Positions 8,193 through 16,618 of a stretch of 41,769 nt of DNA are shown here, one piece after another (positions within the stretch are counted from its first letter, which is position 1; the number at the start of each line of letters is the position of its first letter). The notes under the pieces were generated by a model. It was not told where the DNA came from. It worked only from the letters and a program-made list of their open reading frames with translations, and searched no databases. The position numbers were made by a program, and so were the translations under genes. The DNA is from DAOUFU01 sp034429275 (lineage in GTDB: Bacteria > Chloroflexota > Anaerolineae > Aggregatilineales > Aggregatilineaceae), in contig DAOUFU010000132.1 in the NCBI GenBank assembly GCA_034429275.1, positions 1 to 41,769 on the forward strand, read 5' to 3'.

Positions 8193-8810
8193 TCAGGCAT
8201 CGTCGTCGAGTACCACGGGTGCAACCTGCCCGGCGGTCAGTTCCCTGATCGCTTCGGACAGCGGCTCCAATTGATCGACAGGCAAACGTGCGTATACGGT
8301 CACGTCTCCGGCGAAATCCTCGCCCTGGACCTCTGCGCGATGCGCCGCGAGTAAAAGCCTGAGCCGGTCGTAAAATGGATAGGGCACCGTGATGCCAATA
8401 TACCGTTTTTCGATTTTGAGTTCCACTGGCAAGGCAGCTACAGCCTCTTTGGCGGCACCGCCGTATGCCCGGACCAATCCGCCGGTGCCGAGCTTGGTGC
8501 CCCCGAAATAACGGGTCACGACCAGGACCACGTCGCCGATGTCTGCTCCACGCAGCACGGCCAGGACGGGCGGCCCGGCGGTGCCCGACGGCTCACCATC
8601 ATCGGTCATGCCTTCGGTGATGCTGCCACCATAGCCGATTTTGAATGCATAAACATGATGGGTGGCATCGGGCATTTCGGCGCGGACGGCCTGGATAAAG
8701 GCTTTGGCGTCAGCAACCGAGTCGGCCCGGCCAATGGTGGCAATGAAGCGGGAATTGACCACCACGTTTTCGATGCGGACGGTTTGGGCAGGGATGGGAT
8801 AAGCCGTCAT
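8193..8810 (-). CDS. yigZ: YigZ/IMPACT family protein
   Basis: This is a 205-residue member of the UPF0029/IMPACT family, related to E. coli YigZ and yeast Yih1. The N-terminal IMPACT domain shows the family signature TDDGEPSGTAGPPVL followed by VVTRYFGGTKLGTGGL, which are its most conserved blocks. The smaller C-terminal ferredoxin-like domain (DUF1949-like) spans about residue 135 to the end. Length is normal. The biochemical role is unsettled; family members are linked to translation control and nucleic-acid binding. Its start overlaps the recJ stop by one base (TGATG), so translation is likely coupled; a GTG one codon earlier is also possible. The association with recJ is worth noting because neither gene obviously needs the other. 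Confidence 0.93.
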   Translation of the reverse strand: MTAYPIPAQTVRIENVVVNSRFIATIGRADSVADAKAFIQAVRAEMPDATHHVYAFKIGYGGSITEGMTDDGEPSGTAGPPVLAVLRGADIGDVVLVVTRYFGGTKLGTGGLVRAYGGAAKEAVAALPVELKIEKRYIGITVPYPFYDRLRLLLAAHRAEVQGEDFAGDVTVYARLPVDQLEPLSEAIRELTAGQVAPVVLDDDA

Positions 8811-11146
8811 CACGAGTCCTCACCCAACAGTTGGGCCGGGGTGGCGCGGCGATAGTATGCACGATAGGCAGCGGTTTCGATCAGCGCATCATGCAGGGCT
8901 TTTGCATAGGCGTCTGAATCTGGGATGGGCAGGCGATCGCCGTGTGCCAGTTCAACCAAACCACCGCGCTTCCAGGAAACGACGATATCACCACGCGCCG
9001 CGAGAAGTTCGAGGGCAAGACGGACGGTGGATTCGGTATGGGCGGTCGCGCCCGCGATGGCGGCCAGCGAGGTGCGGCCTGATTGTTTGCTCATCACGTG
9101 TTTGACCAATTCCATTACGCGGCGCAGAAAGGTCGATGGCGTGGCAAAAGGCGGTTCGACGGCCAGGAATACCAGAATATGCGCATTGACGCGTTCCAGG
9201 GCTTCCTGGAGCGGCTGAGGGCCTGCCGGGATGGTGTAGACAATCAGGGCATCAGCCGGGGGGAGCTGGTAAAGAGGAACTCCCGGCGATTCTGCCTGCC
9301 GAAAACCTTCGGCCCAGACGGCGCAAGAGGAATATTGAGCGCGCAGGACCGGTAACAGGGTTGATGGATTCGGATGTGTGCGATGGTCGATCACCTGGCG
9401 TGGCGGCGGTGCGAGCTCTACCGGGACGGAGAGCGAGGGCCGGACATCCACGAACACCAGTTGAAGCTCAGTCTGATCCTGGAAGGTGCTGATCTCTAGC
9501 TGATATGCCAGGTCGAACACACCCTGGGGAAGGGCATGACTTCCACCATTCCACCACATGACAGTCTGGCGCTGGCCTGAGAAATCGACAACGGTCAGGC
9601 GGCGGTGCTCTTTTGAGCGGCCCACGTAGGCAGCGCTTGCCAGAGTCAGGTCTGGTGTGAGCAGTGTCACCCTGGGGTTGCCTTCGCCGAACGGCGCGAG
9701 ACGGTCGAGATCCACGGCAAGGTCGAGCGAGAGTTCGGAAAGCGGCACGGTTGCATCGAGCAGCAAGGTAGGGCGCGCCTGTGAGTCGCGAGCGCGAGAC
9801 TGGCGGATGGTTTCTGCCAGCCGCCGCCGGAAGGTTGGGATCAGGTCTGGGTGCAGCGAAAGCCCCGCCGCTCCCGGATGTCCGCCATGGCTCAGCAGTA
9901 GATCGCTCTGGGCCGCAATCGCGGCACCGATATCGACGCCGGGAACCGAGCGCGCAGATCCTCGCGCGACTGTGGGATTGGCTGTGTTCAGCAGCACTAC
10001 CGGGCACGCGTACTGCTCGGCGAGCCGATTGGCCACAATGCCGAGGATGCCAGGATGCCAGGATGGACTGGACAGTACCAAAACGCCCCAATCAAGCAGC
10101 GTGTTATCGCGCTCGATTTGTTCCTGGGCGGCGGCAGTGATCTGCTGGGTCTGGAGACGGCGCTGATTGTTCAACCCCTCAAGCTGAGCGGCCAGGATTT
10201 GGGCTTTCGCGGGATCGGTTGTGGAAAGAAGATCAACGGCCAGCGAAGCATTCGCCAGACGGCCCGCTGCATTGAGACGGGGGCCCAACTGGAAGCCAAT
10301 GTCGGTGGCGGTCACGCGCCGAGGATCGATGCCTGCGACACTCATCAGAGTCTGCAGACCGATTCGCTCCGTATTTTGCAGGCGATCCAACCCGATCTGG
10401 AGCAGATAGCGCGTGTCGTGGGTCTGCCGGGCGACATCGGCCACAATGCCGAGGGCAACCAGATCGAGGAATCGGGGCAACTCGTGAGCACGATCAAGTT
10501 GGGTATAGAGGTGCTCGATAAGCTTGTAGGCAACGCCTACGCCAGGGAGAGAGGCCAGCGGATGGTCGGATGGCAGGCGTTTGGGGTTGACCAGCGCGTC
10601 AGCGTTGGGCAGTTCGAGAGGGAGATCGTGATGGTCAGTGACCAGGGTAACCAAGCCCGCAGATTTCGCATAGTCAACAGACTCGTGAGCAGAAATACCC
10701 GTATCACAGGTCAACAAAAGATCAGGATGCGTTTCTTCAATCTTAGCTTTCAGAGTATCAAGATGAATGCCGTGTGACTCAGTGATCCTATCCGGGATGT
10801 AGAGGCTTACCGGCAATCCAAGCCGCGTCAGAGCGTCAACCAGAAGGGCAGACGCGGTCTGGCCGTCAACGTCAAAATCGCCCCACACCAACACACGAGA
10901 ACCATTCTGTACGGCTCCCAAGAGGTGCTGCGACGCTTTTTCGAGATCAGGTAGAGCGGCGGGCGGGGTAGGGGAATAGCAGGTCGGATCGAGAAACGCG
11001 CGAGCTTGTGCCGGATCCACAATGCCGCGCCGTGCAAGTACCTGAGCCAGCAGCGGGTGAGCACCAATCAGCAGGGTTTGAAGTTCACTCAAATCGGGAA
11101 GAGTGGAGGGAGGGACGATCCATTCGTATTTGTTTCGCATAGTCAT
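8810..11146 (-). CDS. recJ: Single-stranded-DNA 5'-3' exonuclease RecJ
   Basis: RecJ degrades 5'-ended single strands in recombination, mismatch and base-excision repair. The DHH-superfamily metal motifs are all present: GDFDVDG (89-95), D148 in LTCDTG, DHH (171-173), ALGIVADV (231-238), GPRLNAAGRL (288-297) and GGHPGAAG of the DHHA1 domain (421-428). An OB-like domain follows (about 460-560) with a further 200 residues at the C-terminus ending in a helical region, making it 778 residues against about 570 in E. coli; long C-terminal extensions occur in Firmicutes and Chloroflexota RecJ. ATG at 11146 is used; another ATG two codons on and a TTG at 11155 are alternatives. It starts five bases after the Fe-S nuclease gene stops and is coupled to yigZ. 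Confidence 0.95.
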   Translation of the reverse strand: MTMRNKYEWIVPPSTLPDLSELQTLLIGAHPLLAQVLARRGIVDPAQARAFLDPTCYSPTPPAALPDLEKASQHLLGAVQNGSRVLVWGDFDVDGQTASALLVDALTRLGLPVSLYIPDRITESHGIHLDTLKAKIEETHPDLLLTCDTGISAHESVDYAKSAGLVTLVTDHHDLPLELPNADALVNPKRLPSDHPLASLPGVGVAYKLIEHLYTQLDRAHELPRFLDLVALGIVADVARQTHDTRYLLQIGLDRLQNTERIGLQTLMSVAGIDPRRVTATDIGFQLGPRLNAAGRLANASLAVDLLSTTDPAKAQILAAQLEGLNNQRRLQTQQITAAAQEQIERDNTLLDWGVLVLSSPSWHPGILGIVANRLAEQYACPVVLLNTANPTVARGSARSVPGVDIGAAIAAQSDLLLSHGGHPGAAGLSLHPDLIPTFRRRLAETIRQSRARDSQARPTLLLDATVPLSELSLDLAVDLDRLAPFGEGNPRVTLLTPDLTLASAAYVGRSKEHRRLTVVDFSGQRQTVMWWNGGSHALPQGVFDLAYQLEISTFQDQTELQLVFVDVRPSLSVPVELAPPPRQVIDHRTHPNPSTLLPVLRAQYSSCAVWAEGFRQAESPGVPLYQLPPADALIVYTIPAGPQPLQEALERVNAHILVFLAVEPPFATPSTFLRRVMELVKHVMSKQSGRTSLAAIAGATAHTESTVRLALELLAARGDIVVSWKRGGLVELAHGDRLPIPDSDAYAKALHDALIETAAYRAYYRRATPAQLLGEDS

Positions 11147-11151
11147 TAGAC

Positions 11152-11985
11152 TCAAAAACCAACATCAGCAACCGAATCAAACCCAACAACCCAATCCCCA
11201 CCACCAACAACATCAAAGTCAAACAGACTCATCCCGCTATCTTCTTCGACCTTCCCAGGAGTCACACCACGCCCACACAACGACCTATAATGACAGAAGC
11301 GGCAAGCTCTCTCATCCGCAGTGAGCGGCCATACAGGCTCACTCTCATACCGCATGACACGCTCCAGCAATCCAGCCAAAAACCGCCGATCACGCTCATA
11401 CGCCAAGCTATGATAGGTCACTTCAACAGGGGAGGTGGGATCACCAGCAATCCAATACACCATGGTTAGCATCTCAGGCTCCAACCAAGGAAAACGACCG
11501 GATGACATCAAGACATAAGGATACACATGAGTCTGGACATGATTGAGCAACCGTTCACGTCCAGGCGAATGCGAATAGGTCTTCCAATCCACAATCACCA
11601 CACGTTCACCCACTTCAACACGCAACGCGTCATACTTTGCCAGCAGACGCACCCCATCCACATCCGCTGAGAGCACATACTCGACATAACGCTCACCCGG
11701 AGCATCATGAAATGCTCGATAATCCAGATAAGCACGCCACCAGGCCAATAATTCAGGATCATCAATAGACGCCGTCAGAACTTCATGCGGAAGCCCCAAC
11801 TGATGACGCTCAACCAGGCGATGAAAACGCGCGCCACGGTCCAGATGACGCTCATGTTCAAGCAACGGCTCCGCCTGCACCGCCGGCCAGGCAACCTGAT
11901 CCACATACCGCAACTGGAAACAGCGGGGGCATTCAACAAAGTCACTGAGACTACTCTGACTATACGTCAAATCACGAAGAGACAT
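11152..11985 (-). CDS. Stand-alone PD-(D/E)XK nuclease with Fe-S cluster motif (AddB/Cas4-type)
   Basis: This 277-residue protein matches the C-terminal nuclease domain of AddB/RecB and Cas4. Visible active-site parts are GARFHRLV (His 55), D119 in LLAKYDAL, VDWKT (D133 and K135) and the QTHVYPY helix (Q151, Y155). Four cysteines are placed as in the 4Fe-4S clamp of AddB and Cas4: one from C19/C22 near the N-terminus and C228-x2-C231-x5-C237 near the C-terminus. It sits 16 bases after the UvrD-like helicase and five bases before recJ, which points to a nuclease subunit of an end-resection complex, not an adaptation Cas4; no cas1/cas2 or CRISPR array is present. ATG at 11985 is the only reasonable start. 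Function is inferred from motifs and context. Confidence 0.88.
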   Translation of the reverse strand: MSLRDLTYSQSSLSDFVECPRCFQLRYVDQVAWPAVQAEPLLEHERHLDRGARFHRLVERHQLGLPHEVLTASIDDPELLAWWRAYLDYRAFHDAPGERYVEYVLSADVDGVRLLAKYDALRVEVGERVVIVDWKTYSHSPGRERLLNHVQTHVYPYVLMSSGRFPWLEPEMLTMVYWIAGDPTSPVEVTYHSLAYERDRRFLAGLLERVMRYESEPVWPLTADERACRFCHYRSLCGRGVTPGKVEEDSGMSLFDFDVVGGGDWVVGFDSVADVGF

Positions 11986-12001
11986 CTTATGTTACACCTT
12001 C

Positions 12002-14356
12002 TCAACTTTGACCCTTCACGCCCCGGAGCATCACCAAGGGTAGGGCAGGCTGGTTTTCGCGACCCTGCTGCTGCCAAAAATGCCCCATATTCCAGGTAAT
12101 GATCAACTCGCGACGCGCACGTGTGATCCCCACATACAGCAAACGCAGACGCTCTTTGGCGTAATCAATTCTAGCGCGAAGCGTGGCTTCTCCTTCGCGA
12201 TATTGCAGCGCTGCGTCAGGTACCAAAGCATCCAATTGAGCCAGAAGCTCGGCCTCAAGATTGAGATGCTCCACGCTGAAATCCTCGCTGCCACGAATTG
12301 TCCATTTCTCACCCAGATACGAATCATAGGGTAAAGCAGATGGAAAATCGTAATTATTGACCGACAGAAGATAGACTCGATCCCATTCCAACCCTTTGGC
12401 CGAATGCATGGTGGAAATCGTGATCACGCCAGGTTTTGGCTCGTAACCCACCTCATTATCAAAGCCAAAAAAGCGGCGCTGGTTAGCGCTAATCACACGC
12501 AGTTCCTCAACAAACTGTGGCAAGCGCCATTCTGGATGAGCCTCTGCCATAGAACGAAGCACACCGGCAACTTTGTGCGCCAAAGCTACATCAACAGGCT
12601 CAGTGAAGAGGTCCTGCGCTACCGTCAGTACCAACTGATCAATCGGCAAAGCGAGCGCATCCAGCCAGCGCCGCAACAGCACCCGGAAATTCATAATATC
12701 ATCCGGCAGCCAGCGATAGTCTTCCGACAGACCGCCAAATTCCAGCGTATCGCGGCCTACTTCCGGCCACAAAAAATCCTCCAACCGCTCGACCTGAGCA
12801 AAACTTTTGGCGATCAGTTCACGCAGATCGAGATCGGCCTTCACCTGATCACGACGCGGTACAGGCATGATATCCCAATACAGCAGCTTAAGCTTGCGCA
12901 AATCGGTTGGCTGCGCCAGATAATCGAGCAAGGCCGCCAACTGACTCACAGCATGGCGTGTCTCGGTACTGCTGCGCAACAACTCATCATAGCTAAAACC
13001 TGCCGCCTTCATGCGATCCTGAATCTTCTGCAACTGTTCGATGACCTTAAAACCGCGCGTATTACGTGGCACCAGGACGCCAACTGAGGGGCGCGGGACC
13101 TCGGCAGGAACGTCCACAAACTGGTCAAACAGGGCGAGCAATGAGTAATCTTCACCAGAGACTACCATCTCCAATTCCTGATCCGGCGAAATCTTCCGAT
13201 CCGGGTGGTAATCCAGCACCACGAGACCACCGGAAGGATTAGGTTGAGGATCATCGGCATCCGTTTCAAGAATCACGCCACGGCGCGCGCCCCGCACTGT
13301 ATCCAAACGATACTCAAAGGAGTCACGCAGTTCGCGCACGGGATGTTCCTCAACTGTCCAGCGCACCAATTCATTCGCCAGCTCGACGATCGCCGATGAT
13401 GAGCGTCCGGAGACCGACAAGGGATATTCCCGCACCCCAGGATTACGCTCAGCATCCAGGAATCGGCGCAAGAACGCCGGATCAGCCGTCGTAAAGGTGG
13501 TGTTGATTGCCTGATTAGGATCACCTACACGGACCCAGTTCCGGTTATCACTGAGCAGCGTGAGCATTTCCTCCTGCAAGCGGCTGCTGTCCTGAGCTTC
13601 GTCCTCCAGGATATGGGGCCAACGGGCGCGCAACCGACTGAGATACTGTTCATCACGCTGCATCGCATCGAGGGCAAGACGCACCAGATCATCAAAATCG
13701 ACCGCCCCACGATAGTTCAAGCTGCGCTGGTAGTCGAAAAACACATCGATTGCAAACTGAGCCAGAGTAAACTGGGCAGCTTCACCGGGGAGCGCACCGA
13801 GCAAATAACCCGGCGTTTGCTGCATATCCTTCGCCCGCTTGATAAACTGGGCAACCAGCGCTGGCAACTCCTGCTCAAAGCGGTAACGAGCATTGCGCTC
13901 GTTAACATCGGAATGTACATAAGTACAAAGACGGTCCCACCATTCTCCCAACTTGGAAGCCACGATCGCGCGCTGAATCTCGGCAGACAGCGTCTCATCG
14001 AGAATCACGAAATCATCAGTCAGGCCCACCAACGCCGGACGCTCGCGTACAATGTCGTGCGCCAAGCCATGAAGCGTTCGCACGCGATACCCGACATAGG
14101 GCAAAAGATAGTACTGTTCCTCCAGCAGGTGAGCAATTCGCGCCTGGAAACTATTCACGGCAGAGTTGGTAAAGGTGACTACGAGCAGCTCTTCACCACG
14201 TGCAAGATCAACGCGTCGATCCGCGATGAGACGTGCGGCCAAGTGCGACAGCGTGAAAGTCTTACCGCTGCCCGGAACAGCCGCAATACCCATGCGACCT
14301 CCGGCGTAGTTCTCAATGATCGCCGCCTGTTCAGGGCGCAGTCGTTCAGCCTTCAT
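12002..14356 (-). CDS. UvrD/AddA-like superfamily 1 helicase without nuclease domain
   Basis: This is an SF1A DNA helicase of 784 residues. Walker A is VPGSGKT (27-33), motif Ia TFTNSAVNSF (61-70), DFDDL 220-224, motif II EDEAQD (251-256) and motif III VGDPNQAIN (277-285). Near the C-terminus are ISTMHSAKGLEWD and LLYVGITRARREL, the UvrD motifs V and VI. It ends soon after motif VI, so it has no AddA/RecB-type nuclease domain. Motif III departs from the common DQSIY-FRGA pattern, which suggests a distinct subfamily. ATG at 14356 is chosen because GGAGGTGA stands eight bases upstream; the upstream in-frame ATG at 14374 would destroy that site. It overlaps the end of the AddB-like gene by 11 bases, so the two are translationally coupled. 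It is probably the motor of a resection complex. Confidence 0.92.
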   Translation of the reverse strand: MKAERLRPEQAAIIENYAGGRMGIAAVPGSGKTFTLSHLAARLIADRRVDLARGEELLVVTFTNSAVNSFQARIAHLLEEQYYLLPYVGYRVRTLHGLAHDIVRERPALVGLTDDFVILDETLSAEIQRAIVASKLGEWWDRLCTYVHSDVNERNARYRFEQELPALVAQFIKRAKDMQQTPGYLLGALPGEAAQFTLAQFAIDVFFDYQRSLNYRGAVDFDDLVRLALDAMQRDEQYLSRLRARWPHILEDEAQDSSRLQEEMLTLLSDNRNWVRVGDPNQAINTTFTTADPAFLRRFLDAERNPGVREYPLSVSGRSSSAIVELANELVRWTVEEHPVRELRDSFEYRLDTVRGARRGVILETDADDPQPNPSGGLVVLDYHPDRKISPDQELEMVVSGEDYSLLALFDQFVDVPAEVPRPSVGVLVPRNTRGFKVIEQLQKIQDRMKAAGFSYDELLRSSTETRHAVSQLAALLDYLAQPTDLRKLKLLYWDIMPVPRRDQVKADLDLRELIAKSFAQVERLEDFLWPEVGRDTLEFGGLSEDYRWLPDDIMNFRVLLRRWLDALALPIDQLVLTVAQDLFTEPVDVALAHKVAGVLRSMAEAHPEWRLPQFVEELRVISANQRRFFGFDNEVGYEPKPGVITISTMHSAKGLEWDRVYLLSVNNYDFPSALPYDSYLGEKWTIRGSEDFSVEHLNLEAELLAQLDALVPDAALQYREGEATLRARIDYAKERLRLLYVGITRARRELIITWNMGHFWQQQGRENQPALPLVMLRGVKGQS

Positions 14357-16415
14357 GGACAGCCTCACCTCCATAGCGCTGCACCACCTGCTGAATCACC
14401 TGAAGCAGAGGACCTCGCTGCTCGTATCCCTGTTCACCCAGGTTAGCAATGGCAGCAAAAACATGCCTGCGCGTATGTCGCACCAAACCAAGCACCAGGT
14501 TACGCAGCGAACGCCGCCGGGCGTTGATTTCATCCTCATCCGTCCAGGCGCGCCCAGGTGGATAACCTCGCTGCAAAACGTATGGGTGAGTGAGGGGCTG
14601 TTCCAGGCGTTCCCACCACAGGCTGCTGCCCACATCGAGCCAGAACTGATAGTCTACAGATCGATTGCGCATGAGAAACGTGTGGGCGGGAGCCAACAAC
14701 ACAGCATCCGACGAGTCCATCTCCCAACTGGAAACATACAAGGCGGCAAGAAGCCCTTGCTGCACAAGCTCAAAATACTCACGCGTCACTGCCTCCCAAT
14801 CCATCGATCCTTCGGGGTATAACGTCTGGCGGAACTTACGCGCGGACTCAATTAACTGAGCTACCAAGCGGCCTGCATCCAGATCGGTGTGGAAGCCAAA
14901 ACCAGGTTGAGACAAGACTTCACCAAACAGGCGGCTGAAAAAATGATCGGGAGGGATACGCTCATCCTCTGCAGCATACGCAGCCAGCCATTGGCGCAGC
15001 ACCTCGTACCCGGTCCCCGCGCGATAAGTGATACGAGATTGCATCTCCGGGCGGATCGCGTCAAATGACCCCAATTCCTGGCGCCCAGGCCCATACACGA
15101 TCTGAGCCAACAACCAACTGCGCACAGGATCGAGATCCGCGACCGCATGATTCAGCGCGGTGGACACATCCAGCAGGGGAGGGCGGTATCCCCATTGGGG
15201 ATGGGCCAAAGCCATCAGCGTGAGCATAGTACGGACGGCAGGCTCTTCTCGCAGTGCGCGAGAAGGACGATGAGAAGCCGAAGGAATTCCGCGCTCGGCG
15301 AGGCGCACTGATATAGCAAAACGCAGCGACTCATTCAGCACCGGTGCGAGCACCACGATCTGTCCCGGGTCCACGCCTTCAGCAACCAACTCTGCGATTC
15401 GGTCTGCCACCCAATCCAGCATCTGGGGAAAGAAACCCTTATTCGTATAGGTGAATCCTTCCAGGGGATTCACAGCCGAGTCAACCTCAGCAGGCCCGGA
15501 CTCCGGCATCACTGCTGCGCCTAGTACTCTGGCCAATGCTGTCATGACAGGCGAAAGCTCGACAGGCTGCTGCCATCGTTGAACCTCATCACAAAGCCCG
15601 GCAAGATCGGCCATCCCAACCGGATCAGCCCCTAGAAAAAGACGATAGCCCGCATCCTCATCGTAGAGCAAACGCGCGGAGTCGAGATCGGGCCAGAGCC
15701 AGCGCACAAAGTCACCTGTCACCGGGTACTGCTCTTCCAGATTATCCGCCACAAGGTGACGATAGCGACGTTTGAACTCCCGCGCGAATACCGGCTCGTG
15801 GAGAAGAACATTCATGAACAGCTCGATCTGCAGCGAGAAATCTAGCTGAGCGCGCGCCAGGCAGTGCCTTCGAAACTGCTCGGCGAGCGACTGGGCCGCC
15901 TGAAACACCAACAGACGACTGGAATGCCGCGACCCCCAACCAGCAGAAAGACGCTCTGCCAGAGTATCCAGCGGAAAACCATTCACCGCTGCTTTCGAGA
16001 GATTATCGAGCGTCTGGCGCATAATGTGGGACGGTGTCAAACTCACACTCTCGAACAAGCCTTCGCGAACAGCCTGATCGGCAAAATGCGCCATGAAGTA
16101 CTGCGACGTCTCTAGAGTCAGGAAGGTGGGTTCGTGCAGGGAATCATCAAACCCGGCGCGAGCAGCGACCAGTGGCCAGTACAATTCCAGGCTGCGGCGA
16201 GCTAACCCACCGAGGGTTACCTCATCGCTGAGAGAGCCGCGCGGCCAATCGGCCTGCTGGAAAGCTTGATGATAGGGCAGCCCCAAGACTCGCTGCGGCA
16301 CCAGGATCAAGATGCTTTCCGGCAGAACGCCATCCTGGATGAGCGCGCGCGCATGACCAAGCGCATAGGTAGTTTTGCCCACGCCTGCCGGACCAGAAAC
16401 AAACAGTGATGTCAT
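14346..16415 (-). CDS. AddB-like helicase-fold protein with probably inactive motor
   Basis: This 689-residue protein begins with a clear P-loop, GPAGVGKT (8-15), and has the overall look of AddB/RecC-type SF1 proteins: an LVPQRV block after the P-loop, a degenerate Walker B (HLVADNLEEQ, 220-229), and the block IVVLAPVLNESLRFAISVRL that precedes the second RecA-like domain. I see no good helicase motifs III, V or VI, so ATP binding is likely but unwinding doubtful. Unlike AddB it lacks the C-terminal Fe-S nuclease, which is encoded two genes on as a separate protein. ATG at 16415 has AGGA eight bases upstream. It leads the operon. Assignment as AddB-like is an inference from motifs plus context; a divergent UvrD-like ATPase is the alternative. 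Confidence 0.7.
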   Translation of the reverse strand: MTSLFVSGPAGVGKTTYALGHARALIQDGVLPESILILVPQRVLGLPYHQAFQQADWPRGSLSDEVTLGGLARRSLELYWPLVAARAGFDDSLHEPTFLTLETSQYFMAHFADQAVREGLFESVSLTPSHIMRQTLDNLSKAAVNGFPLDTLAERLSAGWGSRHSSRLLVFQAAQSLAEQFRRHCLARAQLDFSLQIELFMNVLLHEPVFAREFKRRYRHLVADNLEEQYPVTGDFVRWLWPDLDSARLLYDEDAGYRLFLGADPVGMADLAGLCDEVQRWQQPVELSPVMTALARVLGAAVMPESGPAEVDSAVNPLEGFTYTNKGFFPQMLDWVADRIAELVAEGVDPGQIVVLAPVLNESLRFAISVRLAERGIPSASHRPSRALREEPAVRTMLTLMALAHPQWGYRPPLLDVSTALNHAVADLDPVRSWLLAQIVYGPGRQELGSFDAIRPEMQSRITYRAGTGYEVLRQWLAAYAAEDERIPPDHFFSRLFGEVLSQPGFGFHTDLDAGRLVAQLIESARKFRQTLYPEGSMDWEAVTREYFELVQQGLLAALYVSSWEMDSSDAVLLAPAHTFLMRNRSVDYQFWLDVGSSLWWERLEQPLTHPYVLQRGYPPGRAWTDEDEINARRRSLRNLVLGLVRHTRRHVFAAIANLGEQGYEQRGPLLQVIQQVVQRYGGEAVHEG

Positions 16416-16456
16416 GGCACATCCTGAGCGGCTAAAACAAATGTTCTGAACCTAGC

Positions 16457-16485
16457 AGTATACGGCAAAATGCGGCGGGCCGCAA
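16457..16485 (-). promoter_or_regulatory. Candidate promoter of the DNA-processing operon
   Basis: On the minus strand TATACT (16457-16462) is a five-of-six -10 box and TTGCGG (16480-16485) a weak -35, with the ideal 17-base spacer. It is about 42 bases before the first start codon at 16415. A similar TTGCG[CG]-17-TA[CT]ACT arrangement precedes the gene at 38789-40159. Confidence 0.4.
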
Positions 16486-16570
16486 CGCAAACAGCGGCCC
16501 AGCAGAGAATGCCAAAGGTCAGCTTGGACGACGACGAATCCCATCCTGAACGCATGAGAGAACTCACCTT

Positions 16571-16599
16571 TTGCCTTTGAGAGAGTATGTTACTATAAC
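16571..16599 (+). promoter_or_regulatory. Sigma-70-like promoter of the P-type ATPase gene
   Basis: TTGCCT (16571-16576) and TATAAC (16594-16599) are separated by 17 bases. Initiation would fall near 16606, leaving a leader of about 13 bases that holds the GGAG ribosome site just before ATG 16619. This excludes translation from the in-frame TTG at 16571. Confidence 0.6.
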
Positions 16600-16618
16600 A
16601 CTGGATACCTGGAGAACC

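Noticed and set aside
10055..10777. Plus-strand frame of about 240 codons antisense to recJ
   Set aside because: It runs entirely within a gene with every RecJ motif intact, shows no recognisable domain and lacks a ribosome site.
11152..11985. Reading the PD-(D/E)XK protein as a CRISPR Cas4
   Set aside because: The motif set fits Cas4, but there is no CRISPR array or cas1/cas2, and the gene is embedded among helicase and recJ genes. AddB-type nuclease is the better reading.
13613..14446. Plus-strand frame of about 277 codons antisense to the UvrD-like gene
   Set aside because: The sense strand carries full SF1 helicase motifs in order; the antisense product has no coherent features.
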